Shown: positions 51,105-59,339 of the stretch, one piece after another
Numbering within the stretch: position 1 is the first letter of the stretch
Layout of the letters: each line of letters starts with the position of its first letter
Source of the DNA: Micromonospora sp. ATCC 39149
Lineage (GTDB): Bacteria; Actinomycetota; Actinomycetes; Mycobacteriales; Micromonosporaceae
Length of the DNA stretch: 64,000 nt
Assembly: GCF_000158815.1 (NCBI RefSeq)
Contig: NZ_GG657738.1
Span: 4,464,785-4,528,784, forward strand
Reading direction: 5' to 3'
Translations under genes and position numbers: made by a program
Notes under the pieces: generated by a model
Databases searched by the model: none
The model's input: only the letters and a program-made list of their open reading frames with translations
What the model was told of the DNA's origin: nothing

Positions 51105-53093
51105 GTGGGTGACGTGCTGTGGACGCCACCGGCGGACGTGCGTGAGCGGTCCCGCATCGGTGCCTACCTGCGCTGGCTGGCAGAGCACCGGGGGCTGGAG
51201 TTCGCCGACTACGCCGCGCTGTGGCAGTGGTCGGTCACCGACCTCGACGGGTTCTGGCGCTCGGTCTGGGACCACTTCGGCGTCGTCGCGCACACCGAGC
51301 CGACGGCCACGCTGGTCGACCCGGCGATGCCGGGCGCCCGCTGGTTTCCCGGGGCCACACTCAACTACGCCGAGAACGTGCTGCGCATGCCGGGGCTGGG
51401 CGACGACGATCCGGTGGTGATCGCGCACGGGCAGACCCGCGCGCCGGAAACCCTGACGGCGGCCGAGCTGCGCGAGCGGGTCCGCCGGGTGGCGGCCGGG
51501 CTGCGCCGCCTCGGCGTCGGCCCCGGTGACCGGGTCGCCGCGTACGCGCCGAACATCCCCGAGACGTACGTGCTGCTGCTGGCCACCGCCAGCCTCGGCG
51601 CGATCTTCTCGTCCTGCGCGCCTGAGTTCGGCACCCGCAGCGTCACCGACCGGTGGCGGCAGATCGAGCCGAAGGTCCTCGTCGCCGTCGACGGCTACCG
51701 GTACGGCGACAAGCCCGTCGACCGGCGCGGCGAGGTGGCCGCCATCCGGGCCGCCCTGCCGTCGCTGCGGCACACCGTCGCCATCGCGTACCTCGACCCG
51801 GCCGCCGCCCCGGAAGGCGGGGCGATCCCCTGGGCGGAGCTGGCCGCGCCGACCGACGATCCGCTGACCTTCGTCCCGGTGCCGTTCGACCACCCGCTGT
51901 ACGTGCTCTACTCCTCCGGCACCACCGGGCTGCCCAAGCCGATCGTGCACGGCCACGGGGGCATCCTGCTGGAGCATCTGAAGATGCTCGCCCTGCACCA
52001 CGACCTGGGCCCGGGCGATCGGTTCTTCTGGTTCACCACCACCGGCTGGATGATGTGGAACTTCCTGGTTTCCGGGCCGGCGGTCGGCGCGGCGATCGTG
52101 CTGTTCGACGGCAACCCGGGCCACCCCGACCTGGGCGGGCTGTGGCGGCTGGCCGCCGAGACCGGCACCACGTACTTCGGCACCTCCGCGCCGTTCCTGC
52201 TGGCCTGCCGCAAGGCCGCTCTGGTGCCGCGCGAGATCGCCGACCTGTCCGCGCTGCGCGGGGTCGGCTCGACCGGCGCGCCGCTGCCCGCCGAGGGCTT
52301 CACCTGGGTGTACGAGGCGGTCGGCGGCGAACTCCAGCTCCAGTCGCTCTCCGGCGGCACGGACGTGTGCACCGGCTTCGTCGGCGGGGTGCCGCTGCTG
52401 CCGGTGCACGCCGGGGAGATCACCTGCCGGGCGCTCGGCGCGCGGGTGGAGGCACGCTCGGCCGACGGCACCCCGGTCCTCGGCGAGTTGGGCGAACTGG
52501 TGATCACCGCCCCGATGCCGAGCATGCCGGTCGGGTTCTGGAACGACCCGGACGGCGCCCGCTACCGGGAGGCGTACTTCGAGCTCTACCCGGGCGTGTG
52601 GCGGCACGGCGACTGGATCACGATCAACGACCGGGGCGGCTGCGTGATCACCGGCCGCTCCGACGCCACCCTCAACCGGGGCGGCGTGCGGCTCGGCACC
52701 GCCGAGTTCTACTCGGTGGTCGAGGGCCTCGACGAGGTCGTCGACTCGGTGGTGGTGCACCTGGAGGACGACGAGGGCGGCGCGGGGGAACTGCTGCTGT
52801 TCGTGGTCCTCGCCGAGGGCCTGGAGCTGGGCGACGAACTGCGGCGCAGGATCTGCCGCGAGCTGCGGACCGCCCTGTCGCCGCGGCACGTCCCCGACGA
52901 GATCCACCAGGTCCGGGCCGTCCCGCGCACCCTGAGCGCCAAGAAGCTGGAGGTGCCGGTGAAGAAGATCCTCACCGGCACGCCGGTGGACAGCGCGGCG
53001 GCGAAGGGCGCCCTGGCCAACCCGGAGTCCCTGGCGGCCTTCGCCGCCTTCGCCCAGCACCGGCCCGCCCCTGACGCCCCGGCCCGCCCCTGA
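51105..53093 (+). CDS. Acetoacetate-CoA ligase
   Basis: A 662-residue adenylate-forming ligase activating acetoacetate to acetoacetyl-CoA. The AMP-binding motif is YVLYSSGTTGLPKPIVHGHGG (read in parts, about residues 265-285). TTTGWMMWNFLVSG is the A4/A5 region characteristic of acetyl/acetoacetyl-CoA synthetases, and the C-terminal Lys lies in RTLSAKKLEVPVKKIL. The N-terminal WTPPADVRERSRIGAYLRWL distinguishes it from acetyl-CoA synthetase. GTG 51105 is chosen for the GGAGGAGGG site seven bases upstream; ATG 51063 is in frame. It would link with the thiolase in ketone-body or polyhydroxybutyrate metabolism. Confidence 0.93.
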   Translation: MGDVLWTPPADVRERSRIGAYLRWLAEHRGLEFADYAALWQWSVTDLDGFWRSVWDHFGVVAHTEPTATLVDPAMPGARWFPGATLNYAENVLRMPGLGDDDPVVIAHGQTRAPETLTAAELRERVRRVAAGLRRLGVGPGDRVAAYAPNIPETYVLLLATASLGAIFSSCAPEFGTRSVTDRWRQIEPKVLVAVDGYRYGDKPVDRRGEVAAIRAALPSLRHTVAIAYLDPAAAPEGGAIPWAELAAPTDDPLTFVPVPFDHPLYVLYSSGTTGLPKPIVHGHGGILLEHLKMLALHHDLGPGDRFFWFTTTGWMMWNFLVSGPAVGAAIVLFDGNPGHPDLGGLWRLAAETGTTYFGTSAPFLLACRKAALVPREIADLSALRGVGSTGAPLPAEGFTWVYEAVGGELQLQSLSGGTDVCTGFVGGVPLLPVHAGEITCRALGARVEARSADGTPVLGELGELVITAPMPSMPVGFWNDPDGARYREAYFELYPGVWRHGDWITINDRGGCVITGRSDATLNRGGVRLGTAEFYSVVEGLDEVVDSVVVHLEDDEGGAGELLLFVVLAEGLELGDELRRRICRELRTALSPRHVPDEIHQVRAVPRTLSAKKLEVPVKKILTGTPVDSAAAKGALANPESLAAFAAFAQHRPAPDAPARP

Positions 53094-53104
53094 CGTCTGT
53101 CAGG
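53089..53104. terminator. Small hairpin holding both stop codons of convergent genes
   Basis: CCTGAC-GTCT-GTCAGG is a perfect 6-bp hairpin. The TGA of the acetoacetate-CoA ligase (53091-53093) and the TGA of the TIGR03089 gene (minus, 53102-53100) are in opposite arms. Only six bases separate the two genes. Confidence 0.4.
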
Positions 53105-53789
53105 TCAGGGCGCGGGTGACCCGCTCCGTCTCGGCGCGACCGGGCAGGCGGGCCGGGTCGGGGTTGGCGCACAGCACTGTAGACGCGCCGGCCACCAGCG
53201 GCGCGAGCAGCCAATCGACCGGGTCCGGGTGGGCGGTCACGTCCAGCATGACCCGGTCGCCCCGGGCGAGCCCCAGCTCCGTCGCGCGGGCCGTCGCGCG
53301 GGCCAGCAGCTCCGCGTCGGCCGGCCCAACCTGGGCGTACGGGGTGAAGTGGTCGCCGTGCACGCGCACGGCGACCACGTAGTCGGCGAAGCCGGCGGGC
53401 ACCTCGCGCAGCGGCAGAGCGAACGGGGCGAGTGCGAACGCGTACCGCTCGCCGGCCGGCCAGGCGTCGGCCTCGGCGACCCGGTCGGCGGCGGCGAAGA
53501 GCACCTCCACCGGGCCCGGTGTGTCGGCCACCACCAGTCCGGCCGACCAGCAGCCGAGCAGCACGGCGGCGGTCTGCCAGTGCGGCGGGAGCAGCACCCC
53601 GGCCGACTCGCCCGGGCCGGCGGCTGCCTCGTCGGCCAGCAGGTTGGCCGTCTTGGCCACCCAGTTCGCCAGCGTCGCGCCGGACAGCTCAGTGCGCTCG
53701 CCGGTGGCGTCGTCGTACCAGGTCAGCAGGGGGCGGGCGGGGTCGGGCGCGATCGCGGCGGCGAACACCCGGGCAATGTTGTCGGCCAT
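53100..53789 (-). CDS. TIGR03089-family protein (partial adenylate-forming-like)
   Basis: A 229-residue protein of the actinobacterial TIGR03089 family, which resembles the N-terminal part of AMP-dependent ligases but lacks the ATP-binding TSGTTG loop and the C-terminal domain. Visible features are LLTWYDDATGERTELSGATLANWVAKTANLL (read in parts, residues 19-49) and LPPHWQTAAVLLGCWSAGLVV. It is probably not catalytic as a ligase; its role is unknown. A similar gene lies near the fbiAB/manC region of M. tuberculosis (Rv3268, from memory). The ATG 53789 is eight bases after TATCGT, with TTGGAT 16 bases further upstream: a leaderless promoter. Confidence 0.85.
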   Translation of the reverse strand: MADNIARVFAAAIAPDPARPLLTWYDDATGERTELSGATLANWVAKTANLLADEAAAGPGESAGVLLPPHWQTAAVLLGCWSAGLVVADTPGPVEVLFAAADRVAEADAWPAGERYAFALAPFALPLREVPAGFADYVVAVRVHGDHFTPYAQVGPADAELLARATARATELGLARGDRVMLDVTAHPDPVDWLLAPLVAGASTVLCANPDPARLPGRAETERVTRALT

Positions 53790-53940
53790 CGGCGCGAACG
53801 ATACGCCGCTGCGGACCGTATCCAATGGCAGTGACAAGTCGGCGATCGGTCGGGTCGCAGTCAGCGACCGGGCCCGGCTCCGGCGTAGGCTTGCCCGGAG
53901 TGTTGTTCCCCACAGATTCGCCACTGCAAGGAGTTGCCCA

Positions 53941-55086
53941 GTGACCGCCGGTCGCCCGCCCCGCGTACTCATCGACGCCACGAGTGTCCCCGCCGACCGC
54001 GGCGGCGTCGGTCGATACGTCGACGGCCTGCTCGGTGCCCTCGGGAAGGTGTGCGGCCAAGGGGTCGACCTGGCCGTGGTCGGCCTGCGCACTGACCTGG
54101 AGCGCTATTCCCGGATGCTGCCCGGGGCGGAGATCGTCGCCGCTCCCGCCGCGGTTGCCCACCGCCCGGCCCGGCTCGCCTGGGAGCAGACCGGCCTGCC
54201 CCTGCTGGCCCAGCAGGTCGGCGCGCAGGTGCTGCACTCGCCCTTCTACACCTGCCCGTTGCGGGCGGGTTGTCCGGTCACGGTGACCGTGCACGACGCG
54301 ACATTTTTCACCGAGCCGGAGCACTACGACAAGTCCCGCCGCACGTTCTTCCGCAGCGCGATCAAGACGTCGCTGCGCCGGGCCGACCGGGTGATCGTGC
54401 CCAGCAAGGCCACCCGGGACGAGCTGATCCGGCTGCTCGACGCCGACCCGACCCGGATCGACGTCGCGTACCACGGAGTCGACCACGCGGCCTTCCACGC
54501 GCCCGGCGAGGAGGAGAAGGCCCGGGTCCGGGCGCGGCTGGGGCTGGGCGACAGCAGCTACGTCGCCTTCCTCGGCGCGAAGGAGCCGCGCAAGAACGTC
54601 CCGAACCTGATCCGGGGCTGGGCGCTCGCGGTCGCCGAGCGGAAGGACCCGCCCGCCCTGGTGATCGCCGGCGGCCAGGGGCACGACGACGACATCGACC
54701 GGGCCGTCGCCGAGGTGCCGTCGCACCTTCGGCTGCTGCGCCCCGGTTACCTGCGCTACGCCGACCTTCCCGGCTTCCTCGGCGGTGCGCTGGTCGCCGC
54801 GTACCCGTCGTACGGCGAGGGGTTCGGCCTGCCGATCCTGGAGGCGATGGCGTGCGCCGCCCCGGTGCTGACCACGCCGCGGCTGTCGCTGCCGGAGGTC
54901 GGTGGCGACGCGGTGGCGTACACCAGCGAGGCCCCGGAGCAGATCGCCGCCGACCTGGCCGCCCTGCTCGACGACGAGCAGCGCCGGCTGTCGCTGGCCA
55001 AGGCCGGCTTCGACCGGGCGAAGGAGTTCACCTGGGAGTCCAGCGCCGAGGTGCACATCGCGGCGTGGAGCCGGGCCCGCGCCTGA
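53941..55086 (+). CDS. Glycosyltransferase family 4-type (mannosyltransferase-like)
   Basis: A 381-residue GT-B fold glycosyltransferase, acting at the cytoplasmic membrane face. Signatures are GGVGRYVDGLLGAL near the N-terminus (residues about 20-33), LGAKEPRKNVPNLIRGW and the donor-binding YPSYGEGFGLPILEAMACAAPVL in the C-terminal half, including the E-x(7)-E motif of GT4 enzymes. GTG 53941 has AAGGAG seven bases upstream. It lies directly upstream of a GDP-mannose synthesis gene, so a GDP-mannose donor is a reasonable inference. The product could be a cell-wall polysaccharide or glycolipid. Confidence 0.88.
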   Translation: MTAGRPPRVLIDATSVPADRGGVGRYVDGLLGALGKVCGQGVDLAVVGLRTDLERYSRMLPGAEIVAAPAAVAHRPARLAWEQTGLPLLAQQVGAQVLHSPFYTCPLRAGCPVTVTVHDATFFTEPEHYDKSRRTFFRSAIKTSLRRADRVIVPSKATRDELIRLLDADPTRIDVAYHGVDHAAFHAPGEEEKARVRARLGLGDSSYVAFLGAKEPRKNVPNLIRGWALAVAERKDPPALVIAGGQGHDDDIDRAVAEVPSHLRLLRPGYLRYADLPGFLGGALVAAYPSYGEGFGLPILEAMACAAPVLTTPRLSLPEVGGDAVAYTSEAPEQIAADLAALLDDEQRRLSLAKAGFDRAKEFTWESSAEVHIAAWSRARA

Positions 55087-55141
55087 CGCCGCGCGGGGTG
55101 ACGATGCGTCCGTACCATGCTGGTTCGGGCATGATGTGTTG

Positions 55142-56233
55142 ATGCTTTACGCCGTCATCCCGGCGGGCGGCAGCGGCACAAGGTTGTGGCCGTTGTCCCG
55201 TGCGGGCCATCCCAAGTTCCTCCACCCGCTCACCGGCACTCCCGCCTCCCTGCTCCAGGCGACAGTGGACCGGTTGGCGCCGCTGATCACGCCGGAGCGC
55301 ACCCTGGTGGTCACCGGAGCCGCGCACGTCGCGGCGGTGGCGCGGCAACTGGCCGGCCTGCCCGAGGAGAACATCCTCGTCGAGCCTTCGCCCCGGGACT
55401 CCTGCGCGGCCATCGCCCTCGCTGCGGCGGTGATCGCGCAGCGCGAGCCCGGCGCGGTGATGGGCTCGTTCGCCGCCGACCACCTGATTCGCGACGCCGA
55501 GACCTGGCGGGCCACGGTCCGTCAGGCGGTGGCCGGCGCGGAGCGGGGGCTGCTGATGACAGTGGGCATCACCCCGACCAGGGCCGAGACCGGGTACGGC
55601 TACCTGCACACCGGCGACCCGACCTCCGACGACCCGCTGCGGCCGGTGCTGGAGTTCAAGGAGAAGCCGGCGGCCGAGGTCGCCGAGGCGTACCTGCGCT
55701 CGGGGCACCACCTCTGGAACGCCAGCATGTTCGTCTGGCGGGTCGACGTGTTCCTGGCGGAGCTGGCCCGCCAGCAGCCGGCGCTGCACGCCGGGATCAC
55801 CGCGATCGCCGCCGCCTGGGGCACCGCCGAGCAGGACGACGTCCTCGGCACGGTCTGGCCGACCCTGCCGAAGATCTCTGTCGACTACGCGGTGATGGAG
55901 GGCGCGGCGACCGCCGGGCGGGTGGCCACGGTCCCCGGTGACTTCGGCTGGAACGACGTCGGTGACTTCCACACCCTGGGCGACGTGCTGCCGGCCGACG
56001 CGGCCGGCAACGTGGTGCTCGGCGCCGACGCCAAGCCGGGCGTGCTGCTGCGTGACTCCAGCGGGCTGGTCGTGGTGCCGCAGTCCGGCCGGCTGGTGGC
56101 CGCCCTCGGCGTACACGACCTGATCGTGGTCGACACCCCGGACGCCGTGCTGGTCTGCCCCCGCGACCGCGCCCAGGACGTGAAGGCCCTGGTCGACGAG
56201 CTGAAGGAACGCGGCGAGGAGAACCTGGTCTGA
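55142..56233 (+). CDS. manC: Mannose-1-phosphate guanylyltransferase
   Basis: A 363-residue enzyme making GDP-mannose from mannose-1-phosphate and GTP. Signatures are IPAGGSGTRLWPLSRAGHPKF (read in parts, residues 6-26), VMGSFAADHLI, LEFKEKPA and GDFGWNDVGDFHTL. The bifunctional C-terminal isomerase domain of long ManC enzymes is absent, as in mycobacterial ManB/ManC. ATG 55142 has CATGAT six bases upstream and no ribosome-binding site, possibly leaderless. In M. tuberculosis the orthologue lies close to fbiA/fbiB, as here (from memory). Confidence 0.93.
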   Translation: MLYAVIPAGGSGTRLWPLSRAGHPKFLHPLTGTPASLLQATVDRLAPLITPERTLVVTGAAHVAAVARQLAGLPEENILVEPSPRDSCAAIALAAAVIAQREPGAVMGSFAADHLIRDAETWRATVRQAVAGAERGLLMTVGITPTRAETGYGYLHTGDPTSDDPLRPVLEFKEKPAAEVAEAYLRSGHHLWNASMFVWRVDVFLAELARQQPALHAGITAIAAAWGTAEQDDVLGTVWPTLPKISVDYAVMEGAATAGRVATVPGDFGWNDVGDFHTLGDVLPADAAGNVVLGADAKPGVLLRDSSGLVVVPQSGRLVAALGVHDLIVVDTPDAVLVCPRDRAQDVKALVDELKERGEENLV

Positions 56234-56323
56234 CTGCGGCGGGCGGCAGCGCCGGGTCCGCCGCCCGCCCGCACCGGGTCGGCCGGCGGCCGTGGACGCC
56301 GCCCGGCGCGGGATTCCGCCGGG

Positions 56324-56953
56324 TCAGCCGGCCCGGCGACGCAGGGCGGCCAGGGCCGGGGCGACGAGTTGGGCGGTGCCGCCGGCCAGCGGTTCCGGCA
56401 GCCGGTCCGGCGGGAACCAGCCGAGCGCCTCGGACTCGTCGCTGACCCGCTCCGTCGCGCCGGCCGGTGCGAAGACGGCGAACCGGACGTCGTAGTGCAG
56501 CGAGCCGCCCTGGCAGCCGACCGGATGGATGTCCACGTCGATCGGGACCGGGTCGACGAGCAGGCCGGCGATGCCCGACTCCTCGCTCGCCTCGCGCAGC
56601 GCGGCACCGGCCAGGGTCCGGTCGCCGGGCTCGCAGTGCCCGCCGAGTTGCACCCACTTGCGGAACTTGCCATGTAGGCAGAGCAGGACCCGCGCACCGG
56701 TCGGGTCGAGGACCAGCGCGCTGGCGGTTACGTGACCCGCCCGGTGTTCCCGGGCCAGGGCCGCCGGCCCGGCGGCCAGCAGCTCCAGGGTGCGGTCCCG
56801 GGCCCGGCCGGCCACCGCGCCGGTCGGCGTCCAGCCTTCGAGTACGGCGGTCGCGTCGCCGTGCAGCGCCGCGTAGCTGGGGACGGGGGCGTTAAGCGGG
56901 GGCCCCTGCTCTACCGAATGCGTTAACAGGGGGCCCTTCCTTGCATCTGGCAC
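56324..56953 (-). CDS. NUDIX hydrolase with repeat-derived N-terminus (start uncertain)
   Basis: A NUDIX pyrophosphohydrolase for nucleoside-diphosphate derivatives. The Nudix box is GHCEPGDRTLAGAALREASEESGI (read in parts; canonical G-x5-E-x7-REUxEExGU). The catalytic domain runs from about AGHVTASALVLDPTGARVLL to the end. The 5' end is unusual: the sequence expected at the N-terminus (SYAALHGDATAVLEGW) is immediately preceded by repeat copy 6 and has no ATG or GTG. The nearest upstream in-frame start is GTG 56953, beyond the repeat. It would give a 209-residue protein whose residues 5-23 are encoded by the repeat, including a TTA leucine codon. The only nearby internal start, GTG 56815, would remove 46 residues. 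Confidence 0.7.
   Translation of the reverse strand: MPDARKGPLLTHSVEQGPPLNAPVPSYAALHGDATAVLEGWTPTGAVAGRARDRTLELLAAGPAALAREHRAGHVTASALVLDPTGARVLLCLHGKFRKWVQLGGHCEPGDRTLAGAALREASEESGIAGLLVDPVPIDVDIHPVGCQGGSLHYDVRFAVFAPAGATERVSDESEALGWFPPDRLPEPLAGGTAQLVAPALAALRRRAG
56889..56945. repeat. GGGGCCCC-cored dispersed repeat, copy 6 (two-core form, best preserved)
   Basis: GCGTTAAGCGGGGGCCCCTG, then CTCTACCGAAT, then GCGTTAACAGGGGG and CCCTTCCTTGCA. The GCGTTAA half-site occurs twice. The repeat abuts the NUDIX coding region on the left and the divergent hypothetical gene at 56966 on the right. Its TAA (56924-56926) is a TTA codon on the minus strand in the NUDIX frame. Confidence 0.75.
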
Positions 56954-56965
56954 GGGTGCCACCCT

Positions 56966-58006
56966 ATGCGGGTGACCATGCGACTTGTCGAGTTCGTCGT
57001 CGCCGGCAACGAGGCCAGCGACCTGCTGCCGGTGCGCTCGCCGACCCTGCTCGCCGCCCACGGGGCCCGGCGCGGCTTCTGGACCGTCCTCGACGAGGGC
57101 CCGGTCGAGGCGTGCCTCGCCCTGTTGCTCGAACACGACGACGGCGGGTGGACCGCGCACCACGTCGACGCCGACGCGGGCGCCGAGAACGGCCGCACCG
57201 AGGACGGCGAGGCACTTGCCCACCACGACGGCTGGGTGTACGTCTTCGGCTCCCACTTCGGGTCGAAGGGCGGCCCGCTGCGTCCCCGCCGGGCGTTCGT
57301 GGCCCGGTTCCGCGAGAACGACGCCGTTGGCGGCCGACTGCCGGTGCGGGTGGTACGCAACCAGTTCCGGCTGCACCGGGCGGTCAACGACGCGCTGGCC
57401 GGTGCCGAGCTGGCCACGCTGCCGCCGGGGCAGCGGGTGCGGGAGCGGTTCATCGTCGAGACGGTGGCCCGGGGCACCGCCCGGGCGAAGGGCTGGGTGA
57501 GTCGGCTCGCCGAGGACGACCTGCCGCTCAACGTGGAGGCGGCGGCGTTCACCCCGCACGGGACCGTACTGCTCGGCCTGCGTTTCCCGGTCACCACCGA
57601 TGGGGAGCCGATCCTCGTCGAGGTGGCGGGGGTGCCCGAGATGTTCGACGGTGGGGCCTGGCCGCAGGCCCTGGGCGCGTACGCGCTGACCGGCGTGACC
57701 CCGCCGGGCGCGCTCACCGGCTTCCGCGCGGTCGCGCCGCTGCCCGACGGCGGCTACGCGGCGATCGTCGGCTCGATCGACGCGCTGGGCAAGGGCTCGG
57801 TGCTGCTGGACGACCACCCGCAGGGCGGTGACGTGACCTCGCGGCACGTCCGGTTCCGGCTGGAGAAGGCGGCCGGGCACCTGGTCCCGGCCGAGCTCGT
57901 GGCCGACCTGGCGCCGTTCCACCACGTCGAGGGGCTGGCCGAGGCCGATGGCCGCTGCTGGTACGTCACGGACGAAAACCATCGGGTCGCGCTCTGGATC
58001 GGCTGA
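56966..58006 (+). CDS. Conserved-looking hypothetical protein
   Basis: A 346-residue cytoplasmic protein I do not recognise. It contains repeating beta-rich text such as GFWTVLDEGPVEACLALLLEHDDGGW, YVFGSHFGSKGGPLRP, NVEAAAFTPHGTVLLGLRFPV, GYAAIVGSIDALGKGSVLL and LVADLAPFHHVEGLAEADGRCWYVTDEN (each read in parts), which suggests a beta-propeller-like fold. No signal peptide and no membrane segment are seen. The start is ATG 56966; ATG 56978 four codons later is an alternative, with TATGCG seven bases before it. It is divergent from the NUDIX gene and starts only 20 bases beyond repeat copy 6. Confidence 0.7.
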   Translation: MRVTMRLVEFVVAGNEASDLLPVRSPTLLAAHGARRGFWTVLDEGPVEACLALLLEHDDGGWTAHHVDADAGAENGRTEDGEALAHHDGWVYVFGSHFGSKGGPLRPRRAFVARFRENDAVGGRLPVRVVRNQFRLHRAVNDALAGAELATLPPGQRVRERFIVETVARGTARAKGWVSRLAEDDLPLNVEAAAFTPHGTVLLGLRFPVTTDGEPILVEVAGVPEMFDGGAWPQALGAYALTGVTPPGALTGFRAVAPLPDGGYAAIVGSIDALGKGSVLLDDHPQGGDVTSRHVRFRLEKAAGHLVPAELVADLAPFHHVEGLAEADGRCWYVTDENHRVALWIG

Positions 58007-58284
58007 CCGCCCTCGCGGGATGGGCGGACGGGGACACCTCTGCGGAGCAAGGGCCGCAGACCCTCGTGGTGCCGCCCGTCCGCCGGATCCTCCCCGGCCT
58101 CGACGCCTCGGGCCGGCACCGACGACCGGCCGGCCCGTTGCGGGGCAATCCAGAGCATGCCGAAAACCCCCGGGGACGTCGAGGTTTTTCAGCCCACGCT
58201 TAAAGGTGGAGATAACTGCCACGCAGGTACAGTGCGAACGGTCGGCGGGGCACTCCCTCTGCCCGTCGGCACGGGAGTGCTTCA

Positions 58285-59289
58285 ATGTTGAAGATCTATT
58301 TCTCGCCCGACGACGTCCTCCGGACCCGGGTGGCCCCGGGCGCGGATCCGCTCTGGGAGCTGATCCTCAGCGTGCACATGCTCCAGGTCCGCAGCGCCGA
58401 CCCGCTCACCTCCGGCTGGCGTCGGGGCGTCTCCCGGGAACTGCGCCGGCTGGTCGGCGGGGAGCCGATGCGGCTGCTGTTCGCGCTGAATCCGGTGCGG
58501 GGCTACTTTCCCGACTTCCTCACCCCGCACGAGGGCCTTCAGGGGCTGGCTGCGGGGCTGGAGGCGGTACGGAACACGCCCGTGCACCTGCTGCATCGGG
58601 ACCTCACCCGGTTGGCCGGGGAACACTCCCTGCCCTCCTCGGCGTCGGCGCTGGCCCGGGGCGAACCCGAGGTGCTGCGCCACCTGACCGACTCGATGGA
58701 GCGGTACCGCGAGCTGGCGCTGACCCCGTACTGGGCGCACATCCAGGCGGCCATCGAGTCGGATCGGATGCGGCGCGCCCGGGCCCTGCTCGACGGGGGT
58801 GTCGAGGGGCTGCTCACCAGCCTCCGCCCGCTCGCCCGCTGGGAGTCGGGGGTGCTGGAGGTTCACGGCTACCCGGAGACCCGGGAGCTGCACCTGGACG
58901 GGCGGGGCCTGTTGCTGGTGCCGTCGTTCTTCTGCGCCGCCACCCCCGTGGCGCTGGCCGACCCGGCCCTGCCGCCGGTGCTCGTCTATCCGGTGGACCG
59001 GCTGGGCGGGCTGGTCCCGGCGGCCGGCGACGGCGGCGCGCCGGCCCAGGCCGGCACCGGACGGGAGGCGCTGGCCGCGCTGCTCGGCCGGACCAGGGCG
59101 GCGGTGCTGGAGGTCACCGACGACGGCTGCACCACCGGCGAGGTGGCCCGCCGCCTGGGCATCTCCCCGGCGGCGGCGAGCCAGCACGCGACCGTGCTGC
59201 GCAACGCCGGCCTGCTGGTCAGCCACCGCGACCGCAACACAGTCCTGCACACCCTCACCCCGCTGGGCCGCGCCATCCTCGACGCCTGA
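58285..59289 (+). CDS. ArsR-type winged-helix transcriptional regulator
   Basis: A 334-residue regulator. GGGAG lies seven bases before ATG 58285. The C-terminal 90 residues form the winged helix: LLGRTRAAVLEVTDDGCTTGEVARRLGISPAAASQHATVLRNAGLL (read in parts). The N-terminal 230 residues have the pattern MLKIYFSPDDVLRTRVAP and LHLDGRGLLLVPSFFC seen in long actinobacterial ArsR-like proteins with a DUF5937-type sensor domain. No metal-binding cysteine motif is visible. Targets are unknown. It lies between a hypothetical gene and the fbi genes and converges on fbiB. A stretch of 278 bases upstream holds no gene; TACAGT at 58228-58233 may be its -10. Confidence 0.85.
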   Translation: MLKIYFSPDDVLRTRVAPGADPLWELILSVHMLQVRSADPLTSGWRRGVSRELRRLVGGEPMRLLFALNPVRGYFPDFLTPHEGLQGLAAGLEAVRNTPVHLLHRDLTRLAGEHSLPSSASALARGEPEVLRHLTDSMERYRELALTPYWAHIQAAIESDRMRRARALLDGGVEGLLTSLRPLARWESGVLEVHGYPETRELHLDGRGLLLVPSFFCAATPVALADPALPPVLVYPVDRLGGLVPAAGDGGAPAQAGTGREALAALLGRTRAAVLEVTDDGCTTGEVARRLGISPAAASQHATVLRNAGLLVSHRDRNTVLHTLTPLGRAILDA

Positions 59290-59303
59290 CCCCGGCGGGA
59301 GCG

Positions 59304-59319
59304 CGGGTTCGAGAACCCG
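59304..59319. terminator. Hairpin between the regulator and fbiB
   Basis: CGGGTT-CGAG-AACCCG is a perfect 6-bp hairpin between the convergent regulator gene and fbiB. A direct repeat CCGGCGGGAG flanks it (59292-59301 and 59325-59334). Confidence 0.5.
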
Positions 59320-59339
59320 GTCAACCGGCGGGAGTGACC

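Noticed and set aside
58150..58284. AAAACC...GGTTTT and TTAAAGG...TACAGT upstream of the winged-helix regulator as an autoregulatory operator
   Set aside because: The repeats are short and not symmetrically placed; support is too weak to list as a feature.
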